Below the pieces are notes generated by a model that was given only the letters and a program-made list of their open reading frames with translations, was not told the DNA's origin and did not search any database. DNA of 38,234 bases from positions 15,318 to 53,551 of the forward strand of contig PFAT01000003.1 in NCBI GenBank assembly GCA_002773575.1, read 5' to 3'. Every line of letters starts with the position of its first letter. Positions within the stretch are counted from its first letter, which is position 1. Source of the DNA: Candidatus Falkowbacteria bacterium CG10_big_fil_rev_8_21_14_0_10_44_15 (GTDB lineage Bacteria > Patescibacteriota > Patescibacteriia > Patescibacteriales > XYC2-FULL-47-12). Both the position numbers and the translations under genes were made by a program. This document shows, in pieces, positions 14,744 to 21,832 of the stretch.

Positions 14744-15055
14744 CTACGGCAATGCCCCGTTTTGGTGGGTGTGGTGATGTGTTTTGTTCAGCGCCACACG
14801 GTAACCGCCAGTGCCATTCTTAAGCCACTTAGAAATGCGTGCCACGGTCGTAGAACTCAAACCGGTTTTTTTAACAATAGATGTATAGGGTATGTTTGCA
14901 TTCAGTAATTGCGCCGTCTGCCAACGTTTTCCGAATTCAACAATCTCATTTTCAGTCAATAAATCTCGTAAAAAACGTTTCATGTCCGTCGTATTTTTGA
15001 GACTCAACAGAGCGACAATAAGATCATTTGTATTTTTGTTATCCCACTTTTCCAT
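14744..15055 (-). CDS. TrpR-related regulator of the YerC/YecD (HisR-like) family
   Basis: 103 residues, all-helical with the TrpR-type fold: DMKRFLRDLLTENEIVEFGKR near residue 24, AQLLNANIPYTSIVKKTGLS (first helix of the HTH region) and STTVARISKWLKNGTGGY (recognition helix and the conserved GTGGY end). This matches YerC/YecD proteins, some of which are annotated as histidine-responsive repressors in Firmicutes; a link to the hisS gene 5 kb away is therefore tempting but unproved. Residues after 90 (HHHTH tail) are extra. An 18-bp perfect palindrome lies between its promoter and start. No good ribosome binding site. Confidence 0.83.
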   Translation of the reverse strand: MEKWDNKNTNDLIVALLSLKNTTDMKRFLRDLLTENEIVEFGKRWQTAQLLNANIPYTSIVKKTGLSSTTVARISKWLKNGTGGYRVALNKTHHHTHQNGALP

Positions 15056-15061
15056 GTGTTT

Positions 15062-15079
15062 GACTTTATTTTAATAAAG
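15062..15079. promoter_or_regulatory. Perfect 18-bp palindrome, candidate operator
   Basis: ACTTTATT-TT-AATAAAGT lies 7 bases upstream of the TrpR-like start, downstream of its promoter. Same length as the classic TrpR operator palindrome, so autoregulation is plausible. Confidence 0.6.
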
Positions 15080-15088
15080 TAGTAATAT

Positions 15089-15117
15089 TATATTATATTT
15101 TTTTGCAAGATATGTCA
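15089..15117 (-). promoter_or_regulatory. Promoter of the TrpR-like gene
   Basis: Minus strand TTGACA (15112-15117), 17-base spacer, TAATAT (15089-15094) within a very AT-rich stretch. The same gap must hold the plus-strand promoter of the gene at 15153. Confidence 0.5.
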
Positions 15118-15152
15118 ATACCTTATTTTTATACTAATACTAAATAAAATAT

Positions 15153-15734
15153 ATGAAGAAAAAAATAAAACAAAGTATCTTTGGTAACGTGAAGAGACGA
15201 TATCAAATAGGCGTTATGGGCTCCATGGCTGACTTACGGTATAGTAAGAGAATAGAAAGTATGGCCGAAGCAGTCGGCCGTGCTGTTGCGCAAAACAATT
15301 GTATTATGATATATGGAGCTGAAAAAGACAGTGATTCGCTTTCAACTGCGGCTCTCCGCGGGGCCAAACAGGCAGGCGGACTAACTGTCGGCGTTACCTA
15401 TGGCAAGGGGAAGACCATTTGGGACAAAAGAGGAGATACTGATGTTATCATCTGTAGCGGCCTTGAGCGCGGCGGCGGACGGGAGTTTGTGTTGGTGAAT
15501 AGCTGTGACGGCATCATCGCTATTTCCGGCGGTTCCGGGACAATGAATGAAATGCTGGTCGCGTATCAATTGAATATACCCATTGTGGTATTGAAAGGCA
15601 CTGGTGGCTGGGCCGATGCCATGGCCGATAAATACTTTGATAATCGCAAACGGATGAAAGCTATCCCGGCACGAACTGCAGCTGAAGCAGTAGAAAAAAT
15701 AATAACTTTAGTAAAGGAATATGAACAGAAATAA
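15153..15734 (+). CDS. SLOG-domain protein, TIGR00725/LOG-like
   Basis: 193 residues with a Rossmann-like fold: QIGVMGSMADLRYSKRIE near residue 18, a middle GLTVGVTYGKGKT strand-turn, and the family motif ISGGSGTMNEMLVAYQ near residue 128. LOG proteins have PGGxGTxxE and release adenine from adenosine monophosphate-type compounds; here the Pro is Ser but the Gly-Thr and Glu remain. The SLOG group as a whole binds or cleaves nucleotides and their derivatives. Ends inside the next gene (14-base overlap), so it is translationally coupled to the HAD gene. No Shine-Dalgarno site. Confidence 0.78.
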   Translation: MKKKIKQSIFGNVKRRYQIGVMGSMADLRYSKRIESMAEAVGRAVAQNNCIMIYGAEKDSDSLSTAALRGAKQAGGLTVGVTYGKGKTIWDKRGDTDVIICSGLERGGGREFVLVNSCDGIIAISGGSGTMNEMLVAYQLNIPIVVLKGTGGWADAMADKYFDNRKRMKAIPARTAAEAVEKIITLVKEYEQK

Positions 15735-16410
15735 AAAGAAAAAGTTGATTATTTTTGATATGGACGGCACGTTATATGCGTTTAAGGAGGGGTCTTTTGC
15801 GAAATCTGCATTGAAAAAACAAGTGCTTGAAAATGCTAAAAATTACATTGCCAATGTTTTAAAAAAATCAACGACGGAAGCTGAAAATATTCTAATGGGT
15901 ATAGAAAAAAAATATGGCGAAAGCATCAGCATAGCCATGGAAAAAGAGTTTGGCATTAACCGGTATGACTACTTTAATATAGTGTGGAATATACCGGCGG
16001 AGCGATTTATTGATTATAATCCAGAATTAAAAACATTTTTATTGAACATAGCGCAAGAATATGATTACGTGCTTGTTTCTGACGCGCCAAGTGTATGGGT
16101 TAACAATGTCTTACAGATGTTGGATATTCGTGATATGTTTCAAGGTAAAATATATGCGGGAGAGGGTGATAGGAGAAAAGGTCTTTATAATAAATTTCAA
16201 TATAATATTGCGAGTAAGTTTGGTTGTAAATCTGCGGACTGCGTGGTGGTCGGCGACCAAGAAAATACAGACATTATCCCTGCAAAACAAAACGGTATGC
16301 GGACAATCTTAGTCAGTGATAAAACAGAAAGTAGCGTGGCTGACTGTAAAATAAAAGATATTTTTAATTTAAAGGAAACCCTTGAGTATATTTTTTTTAG
16401 ACCAAACTAA
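15721..16410 (+). CDS. HAD-superfamily hydrolase (nucleotidase-like)
   Basis: 229 residues. HAD motif I FDMDGTLY near residue 13, motif II VSDAPS near 118, the motif III lysine in RRKGLYNKF near 152, motif IV GDQENTDI near 178. The helical cap between motifs I and II (residues 20-100) resembles the pyrimidine 5'-nucleotidase-like group. Such enzymes remove phosphate from small molecules, often nucleotides or sugar phosphates. AAAGGA ribosome binding site lies within the preceding gene, which it overlaps, so the two products are probably made together. Followed 20 bases later by the kinase gene, the same operon. Confidence 0.87.
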   Translation: MNRNKKKKLIIFDMDGTLYAFKEGSFAKSALKKQVLENAKNYIANVLKKSTTEAENILMGIEKKYGESISIAMEKEFGINRYDYFNIVWNIPAERFIDYNPELKTFLLNIAQEYDYVLVSDAPSVWVNNVLQMLDIRDMFQGKIYAGEGDRRKGLYNKFQYNIASKFGCKSADCVVVGDQENTDIIPAKQNGMRTILVSDKTESSVADCKIKDIFNLKETLEYIFFRPN

Positions 16411-16430
16411 CTGATAGAAAGGAGTAGATG

Positions 16431-17384
16431 ATGGTTAATTATGAAGCAATTTTAAGACGTTTTCTTGCAAACAGAGGTGATAGTTCTTTACCAATTGAAT
16501 CTATGAACGGTTCGTCTGACAATAAGATTTTTCGTGTCGGTGGATATGTTTATCGGTTAGGGAGAGTGGCGGACATTCAGGCTGATGTGATGATTTATAG
16601 AAGGTTTTCTAAATGTGGTTGTGTATTTCCTCGTTTGGAGTTGATGGAAAGTGGGAAACATACCGGCGTTGCTATTGTGAAGATGCTTTATTTGGGGCAA
16701 TCTTTTGAGACTCTATTGCTATCTGTGTCTGACAACAGTGTTGTAGGCAACCTAGTCAAGGTTAATAGAGTTGTTTTAAGAGCTTTGCGTAGTGTCCACA
16801 ACAAGACCACAAATAGTAATACAAATGTAGTTATCCATGACAATCAGCTTTTTTTTCAAGAGTTGATTACTGCCTTGATGATAAATTTGGGAAAGGCGGG
16901 TTTGACTGAAGAAGGATTTAATTTTTTGCGTAAGACTGAAAAAAGTCTAGCACATCTTATCGGACGTACCATGCCTTCGCGAGCGCATAGGGATTTGTCA
17001 GTCGGCAATATTATTGTTAGCCAGAACATAGAGGAAGTTCACTTTATAGATCCGCGAGCGGCTGTGCCATATGCAGAAACATCCGAAGCCATAGGCAATG
17101 TTGTTATAGACATCAGCGGATACTTGGTTTCTGTGCAACGCAAGGATATGGAAATTCAGCGCAGTAGCCAGTCTATTTCTTTACAGAATATGATAGACGA
17201 TGTTACCAGTGAGATAAAAGAGTACCAGCGCCAAGAAATTTTTTGTACGGAGTTGCTACATATTTGTACAGTCTTGTGGTATTCGGTCTATGCCGCATGC
17301 AAGTGTCCATACTGTACTGCGCCTGAGCGTAGATGGCTCTATGATATCATGGTTGAACGTTTACGATTATTTTTACAAACATAG
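16431..17384 (+). CDS. APH/choline-kinase-like phosphotransferase
   Basis: 317 residues. The catalytic loop of the APH kinase fold is seen as AHRDLSVGNIIV near residue 184, and the metal-binding IDPRA near residue 204 takes the place of DFG. The N-lobe has the KIFRVGGYVYRLGR strands; a Glu-containing helix follows. These kinases phosphorylate small molecules such as aminoglycosides, choline or sugars, or proteins. Two ATGs are in tandem; 16431 is better spaced (6 bases) from AAGGAG than 16428. It sits in one operon after the SLOG and HAD genes. A C-terminal CKCPYC could bind metal. Codon use is AT-rich like the upstream genes. Confidence 0.75.
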   Translation: MVNYEAILRRFLANRGDSSLPIESMNGSSDNKIFRVGGYVYRLGRVADIQADVMIYRRFSKCGCVFPRLELMESGKHTGVAIVKMLYLGQSFETLLLSVSDNSVVGNLVKVNRVVLRALRSVHNKTTNSNTNVVIHDNQLFFQELITALMINLGKAGLTEEGFNFLRKTEKSLAHLIGRTMPSRAHRDLSVGNIIVSQNIEEVHFIDPRAAVPYAETSEAIGNVVIDISGYLVSVQRKDMEIQRSSQSISLQNMIDDVTSEIKEYQRQEIFCTELLHICTVLWYSVYAACKCPYCTAPERRWLYDIMVERLRLFLQT

Positions 17385-17397
17385 GAGGTAGTTTATC

Positions 17398-17597
17398 ATG
17401 AACAAGAAGGTAATAATGGTAGATCAGGACGGCGTGATTATCAACACGCGGTACCAAATCACGGAAGATGTCCCATCCATAGTGGCGTCACTGCGTAGGC
17501 ATATGCAGTATTACAGCCACCCCTCAATATATTGTTGCAGAGTGTTTTATTTTTTCCAGGACTTGAAAATTTTTTACTCCCATTGTACGATAGGTGA
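17398..17597 (+). pseudogene. Broken HAD-like gene
   Basis: An ideal ribosome binding site (AGGAGGTAG) precedes ATG and a clean HAD start: MNKKVIMVDQDGVIINTRYQ to VASLRR (about 37 residues). After about 17508 the sequence loses family likeness and the frame wanders to a chance stop at 17667. In another frame a plausible protein end (PGLENFLLPLYDR, stop at 17595-17597) survives. So the middle of the gene was probably deleted with a frameshift. It lies in the operon between the kinase and the hydrolase. Confidence 0.6.
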
Positions 17598-17650
17598 AAC
17601 ATTATTATGCGTTTTTTTCAAATTACGGAATACCGAAAGGAGTACGTGCT

Positions 17651-18493
17651 ATGAAAACCATGAATGATCCGACAATTATTACCAAACGAGGTGACCGATC
17701 TGGCACAACTTTGAGTGTCATGTGCGGCGTGCACGGTAATGAGATTTGCGGCCTATGGGCGGTACGAAAGGCACTTGCGGAAATTATCGTTGAGGCGGGT
17801 ACCGTCCACTTTATCTTTGCGAACCTGGCGGCCATTGCGCTGGACGTGCGCCAGACGCAGATGAATATGAACCGTGCGTTCAAGCCTGCAGATGAATTGA
17901 CAGAATCGGAACGGAACAGTTACGAGCGCCATCGCGCCGAAGCGATTATGCCGTTTTTAGCAGAGAGTGAAGTATTGTTGGACATTCACTCCAGTAAATC
18001 AGCGGAGAGCATACCCTTTATCATCTGCGAGCCGAACTCGTTTACGGTTGCACAGCAGCTCGCGTTTCCCATTGTGTCGCACGGCTGGGATGCGCTGCAC
18101 GCCGGTAGCACGGATTATTTCGTGAATCAGCGTGGCGGCCAGGGTATCTGTATTGAGTGCGGACACCATTACGATTCGGCTGCACCCGAGCGTGCCTACA
18201 ACACGCTGGTTCGTTTTCTTGGGATAATGGGAGCAATTACCATCACAACGTCTAATGTTGCAGCAACCCGGACGAGGTTGGTACGGGCTCACACCATACA
18301 TCGTGCCGCAGAGTCGTTTACGTGCGTCAAAACGTTCGCTGACTTTGATCCGCTCTGCGAAGGAGATCTCATCGGCTATGATGGCGACAGTGAAGTCCAT
18401 GCACCCGCAGATTGCATCATCATCTTCGCGCGCAATACGGACAAAGCTGACGGAGAGGCGTTTGTACTAGGCAGTGAAGAGACTGTCGGATAA
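17651..18493 (+). CDS. Aspartoacylase/AstE-type zinc hydrolase (copy 1)
   Basis: 280 residues of the M14-like succinylglutamate desuccinylase/aspartoacylase family, which cleave amide bonds of N-acyl amino acids. Zinc ligands: VHGNE near residue 26 (His and Glu) and DIHSS near residue 112 (His). IECGHHYDSA near residue 170 holds the catalytic glutamate. A C-terminal beta domain (FDPLCEGDLIGYDGD) is present. Start at 17651 is chosen for its AGGAG site; the frame is open further up. Base composition is clearly GC-richer than the preceding AT-rich kinase, hinting at separate origin. A second, AT-rich member of the family follows at 18682. Confidence 0.83.
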   Translation: MKTMNDPTIITKRGDRSGTTLSVMCGVHGNEICGLWAVRKALAEIIVEAGTVHFIFANLAAIALDVRQTQMNMNRAFKPADELTESERNSYERHRAEAIMPFLAESEVLLDIHSSKSAESIPFIICEPNSFTVAQQLAFPIVSHGWDALHAGSTDYFVNQRGGQGICIECGHHYDSAAPERAYNTLVRFLGIMGAITITTSNVAATRTRLVRAHTIHRAAESFTCVKTFADFDPLCEGDLIGYDGDSEVHAPADCIIIFARNTDKADGEAFVLGSEETVG

Positions 18494-18593
18494 TCTGAGG
18501 CGCTATGATGGTCAGGTTGAGTTGGAGAGTGGGGAAAATTGATCCATTCGTTTTATGAGATAAACATACCTTGCCTTTACTGATGTCATTTTT

Positions 18594-18622
18594 AACCTTA
18601 TAGTTATAACTATGAGGTTTTT
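18594..18622 (+). terminator. Intrinsic terminator before the second AstE-like gene
   Basis: AACCTTATAGTT / AACTATGAGGTT stem followed by TTTTT. Confidence 0.78.
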
Positions 18623-18630
18623 ATTTAAGT

Positions 18631-18659
18631 TTGCAATATCACAAGCATTATTATAGTAT
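18631..18659 (+). promoter_or_regulatory. Possible promoter of the second AstE-like gene
   Basis: TTGCAA (18631-18636), then TAGTAT (18654-18659) at 17-base spacing. Weak hexamers, but positioned right after a terminator. Confidence 0.35.
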
Positions 18660-18681
18660 TGGTATATAAGTCAAATTAAGT

Positions 18682-19446
18682 ATGCATAAAAAAGTATTAT
18701 TTATTGCAGGCACTCATGGCGATGAGACAATTGGTACGGCTTTACTGAAAAAAATTTCTAAGCAACGCGATATTGCGGCGCTTTATGATTCAGTGATAGG
18801 CAATCCGCGCGCCTGCGTTCAAAATAAACGTTTTATTGAAGCTGATTTAAACAGAGTGGCTCCGGGCGATGTAAACTCACCTATATATGAAGTTTCCCGC
18901 GCCTCTGAATTAGTTGAGATGTTTAAAAATTTTGAGTACATTATTGATTTTCATGAGACAAAAGCCAATGACAGAATAGTAATTATTATACCGCGTTTTT
19001 GTCGCGAGTCTTTGGCGTTGGCTCTGGCCATTGACATTAGTACTATATTAATTTGGCCGCCGGCTTTGCCTGGCACAGCCGCCGGTCCGTTAACTCAATA
19101 CGCGCCGTTCGGCATTGAAATAGAATGCGGTACCAAGAATTCATTTAATAAAACTTTAATAAAACTTGAAAAAATTGTTAAAAAATTTTTAGAAAATAAA
19201 ATTGTACGGGTTAGGGATAATCTTGCGTTGCCGTTGGACGTTATAAAGAAAAAAAAATTTTATTTAGTATACGGAAAAATTAATCCCAACGAAGTAAATG
19301 GTGTTGTTCTCCAAGACTTTGGCCCAGTTGACACCGGGCAAGAAAAATTTACCGCGCTTTTATTCGGCAAACACCAAAATTTAAAAGGTTATAAGATGCG
19401 CCCTCTTGACAGTCGGGAAGTATTAGATATACTTACTGGTCAGTAA
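18682..19446 (+). CDS. Aspartoacylase/AstE-type zinc hydrolase (copy 2)
   Basis: 254 residues. Zinc-site motifs GTHGDE near residue 10 and DFHET near residue 94; IGNPRACVQNKRFIEADLNR near residue 40 is the substrate-binding segment of the family, with the Arg/Asn that holds the acyl-amino acid; IEIECG near 153 carries the catalytic Glu. Shorter in its C-terminal domain than copy 1 and only distantly similar to it. No Shine-Dalgarno site; a terminator and possible promoter separate it from copy 1. Probably deacylates an N-acyl amino acid or related amide; substrate unknown. Confidence 0.83.
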   Translation: MHKKVLFIAGTHGDETIGTALLKKISKQRDIAALYDSVIGNPRACVQNKRFIEADLNRVAPGDVNSPIYEVSRASELVEMFKNFEYIIDFHETKANDRIVIIIPRFCRESLALALAIDISTILIWPPALPGTAAGPLTQYAPFGIEIECGTKNSFNKTLIKLEKIVKKFLENKIVRVRDNLALPLDVIKKKKFYLVYGKINPNEVNGVVLQDFGPVDTGQEKFTALLFGKHQNLKGYKMRPLDSREVLDILTGQ

Positions 19447-19479
19447 AGATCTTTAACATTATGAATATGGAGGCAAAAC

Positions 19480-20028
19480 ATGATGTATATTCGCAAATAC
19501 CAACCCGCGGATGTGCTGGATATCCAGCGCATTTACCAAGTTTGTTTTTCCGGTCCGCCCTGGAATCAAGAAGTGACCGCAGAAGAGGCGGAATTACGTT
19601 GGCAAGAGCACTCTTCTAAAGAGGGTTTTACTTGTTTTGTGGCTGTACATGACCATCAAATTGTAGGCGCGGCTTGGTTTAATGTAATTTCACGTAATGA
19701 GCTTACCAAAGAACGCGGTCACGCATTGGCGAACTTTGCGACTTCAATAAATTTAACACCTAAGTTTATTTGGATTCGTGAAACAATAGTTGACCCGGCG
19801 TTTCAAGGTCAAGGCATCGCTTCACGGCTTAAAGAGAAAGTTGTTCAGGAAGTTAAGGAACATTTTGTTCCACCAATAATGCTCTTGACCCGTATGCGAG
19901 ATGATAACACAAACATTGTCCACATTAATGAAAAACTTGGTTTCAAGCGCACGGGGATTAAAGTAAAATCCAAAGCAACGCCAGATTTATTACATGAATA
20001 CTGGCATCTTGTTTTGAATAAATGTTGA
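19480..20028 (+). CDS. GNAT-family N-acetyltransferase
   Basis: 182 residues. Acetyl-CoA-binding motif A reads IRETIVDPAFQGQGIASRL near residue 96 (the Q/R-x-x-G-x-G/A loop as QGQGIA), and the later NEKLGFKRTGI motif is the family's motif B end. N-terminus IRKYQPADVLDIQRIY matches the first strand and helix. Transfers an acetyl group to an amine; the partner is unknown. GGAGG ribosome binding site six bases upstream. Lies between a deacylase gene and hisS, on the same strand. Confidence 0.87.
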   Translation: MMYIRKYQPADVLDIQRIYQVCFSGPPWNQEVTAEEAELRWQEHSSKEGFTCFVAVHDHQIVGAAWFNVISRNELTKERGHALANFATSINLTPKFIWIRETIVDPAFQGQGIASRLKEKVVQEVKEHFVPPIMLLTRMRDDNTNIVHINEKLGFKRTGIKVKSKATPDLLHEYWHLVLNKC

Positions 20029-20076
20029 GTGGCTATTTTAGAAAGCACAAATTAACAAAAATAAAGGAGAAATATC

Positions 20077-21477
20077 ATGTCAGCCAAAACAATCAAACCA
20101 GACTTACTTGGAGGATTCCGGGACATGTTGCCCGGAGAAGCGATTATGTTCCAAGATATGGTTGCAACCATTCGCCGAGTATATGAATCATTTGGTTTTG
20201 TGCCATTAGAAACGCCCGGTATGGAGCGCTGGGACGTACTCACCGGCAATGCCAAGGTGGAGAAAAGCATCTTCACCGCTCGTATCGTGCGCGGCATTGA
20301 GGATGAAAAGGTCTCTGATGAAACGTGGGAACAAAGCTATACATTGCGTTTTGATCTGACGGTGCCGCTCGCGCGCGTTGTCGCCGCTTATCCGGACCTG
20401 CCCAAACCGTTCAAGCGATATCAACTCGGCAGAGTATGGCGCGGCGAAAAACCGCAGGCCGATCGTTTTCGCGAGTTTTACCAGTTTGATTTTGACACCA
20501 TCGGCTCAAATTCCATTCTCGCGGATGTGGAGGTTATTCAGGTAATGTATGCGACGATGGTCGCGCTTGGCATTCAAAATTTTGTCATCCGTTTCAACAC
20601 ACGCAAGCTGCTTAATGGCCTCGCCGCGCTTGTCAACTGCCGTGAGCGGGCGAGCGAAATGCTGCGCGTTATTGATAAGCTGGACAAAATAGGCATTGAA
20701 GGCGTGCTGGCAGAACTACAGCGCCAGCCGGATAATGAGTATGATGAGTCAGCGCTCGCATTTTCCGCCGAACAGGCAACAGCGGTGCAAAGTTTTTTGG
20801 AAATACGCGGAGACAGCGCGCAAGATGTTATCGCACAACTCAAACAGCTTTTTGCAGGCAAATCAAGTACCGGAGAAGACGGCATAAGAGAAATTGAAAC
20901 TATCGTGGCAACATTGCGAGAGCTAAATATTCCCGAGAAAAATTGGCGTTTTGATTTGTCTGTTGCTCGAGGGCTGGATTACTATACCGGCCCAGTGTTT
21001 GAGACAGTATTGACTGATTTGCCAAAACTCGGCAGTGTTTTTTCGGGCGGGCGTTTTGACGGCTTGACCAATCGCTTTATGCCGGACAGCAATATTCCCG
21101 GTGTCGGCGCGTCTGTTGGTGTGGACAGGTTACTCGTGGGTATGCAGCAGCTTGAGCTGGCGAAAGTAAAAGAGACATTAACAGATGTGCTCGTTACTAT
21201 TTTTGATCAGTTAGATACTGCCTTACAGAATGCTTCGTTGCAATGCTGTAACGAGATGCGCAAAGCAGGCATCAATGCCGAATTATACCTTGGCGAGGAC
21301 CGGACACTGCGCGCGCAGCTGGCTTATGCACAGAAAAAAAACATCCCATTCGTGACTATTATTGGTCCGGATGAGTTGCGTCAAAACAAAGCGCAACTCA
21401 AAAATATGTCAAAACGAACACAGCAGGTATTGACAATTAGTGAATGTGTTGCTACAATACGTTCACTAACAAAATAA
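20077..21477 (+). CDS. hisS: Histidyl-tRNA synthetase, alphaproteobacterial-like subclass
   Basis: 466 residues, class II synthetase. Motif 1 region GGFRDMLPGEA near residue 11; LRFDLTVPLARVVA near 89; motif 2 KRYQLGRVWRGEKPQADRFR near 113, then EFYQFDFDTIG; histidine-binding ARGLDYYTGPVFE near 300; motif 3 GASVGVDRLLVG near 347; C-terminal anticodon-binding domain (LYLGEDRTLRAQLAYA). The EKP..GRFR-FxQFD-DT, VIRFNTRKLLNG and IDKLDKIGIEGV blocks are those of HisRS from Alphaproteobacteria rather than the E. coli or Bacillus type (ERPQ-GRYRQF). AAAGGAG site upstream. Ends 13 bases before a tRNA-His gene; a shared terminator follows. GC-richer codons (CTC, CTG, CGC) than core genes suggest transfer. 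Confidence 0.95.
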   Translation: MSAKTIKPDLLGGFRDMLPGEAIMFQDMVATIRRVYESFGFVPLETPGMERWDVLTGNAKVEKSIFTARIVRGIEDEKVSDETWEQSYTLRFDLTVPLARVVAAYPDLPKPFKRYQLGRVWRGEKPQADRFREFYQFDFDTIGSNSILADVEVIQVMYATMVALGIQNFVIRFNTRKLLNGLAALVNCRERASEMLRVIDKLDKIGIEGVLAELQRQPDNEYDESALAFSAEQATAVQSFLEIRGDSAQDVIAQLKQLFAGKSSTGEDGIREIETIVATLRELNIPEKNWRFDLSVARGLDYYTGPVFETVLTDLPKLGSVFSGGRFDGLTNRFMPDSNIPGVGASVGVDRLLVGMQQLELAKVKETLTDVLVTIFDQLDTALQNASLQCCNEMRKAGINAELYLGEDRTLRAQLAYAQKKNIPFVTIIGPDELRQNKAQLKNMSKRTQQVLTISECVATIRSLTK

Positions 21478-21490
21478 ATTGATCTTTAAT

Positions 21491-21563
21491 GGGTGCGTAG
21501 CTCAACTGGCAGAGCGCTAGATTGTGGCTCTAGAGGTTACGGGTTCAACCCCCGTCGTACCCA
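21491..21563 (+). tRNA. tRNA-His(GTG), without encoded G-1, with A73
   Basis: Acceptor GGGTGCG / CGTACCC (one G-U), discriminator A73. D stem GCTC/GAGC; anticodon stem CTAGA/TCTAG with loop TTGTGGC (anticodon GTG); T arm ACGGG TTCAACC CCCGT. The base before position 1 is T, not the near-universal G-1, and position 73 is A rather than C. CCA not encoded. Confidence 0.93.
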
Positions 21564-21578
21564 AGTTTCTTTTTGAAG

Positions 21579-21606
21579 CGGGAAATTATATAATTTCCCG
21601 TTTTTT
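21579..21606 (+). terminator. Intrinsic terminator of hisS-tRNA-His
   Basis: Perfect palindrome CGGGAAATTAT / ATAATTTCCCG followed by six T. Confidence 0.92.
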
Positions 21607-21676
21607 ATATGCGCCAGAATTACCACCATAGTACCAGCCAGTAACCACATACGCCATCAAATTGACCAGCCTGTTT

Positions 21677-21733
21677 TACACACATATACCAAGATATTAT
21701 CTATCTTGGTAAAAACCGCCAAATGTGTGTGTA
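21677..21733 (+). other. Nested inverted repeat, unknown function
   Basis: ACACACAT (21678-21685) pairs with ATGTGTGT (21723-21730), enclosing a 10-bp stem TACCAAGATA / TATCTTGGTA with loop TTATC. Flanking it are related sequences TACGCCATCAAATTGAC (about 21649) and TTCGCCATTTGAC (about 21741). The 269-base gap 21564-21832 holds no gene beyond the terminator and this structure. Confidence 0.5.
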
Positions 21734-21832
21734 GATTACCTTCGCCATTTGACTGGTTGATAGTTTTTTGTTATATTGTTCATTACTTAAGTTACTGCTT
21801 GTTTTTTACAATTTTAGAAAAGGAAACGGGAA

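Noticed and set aside
15153..15734. Calling the SLOG protein a true LOG cytokinin-activating enzyme
   Set aside because: The PGGxGT proline is replaced and the overall pattern fits TIGR00725 better; activity not claimed.
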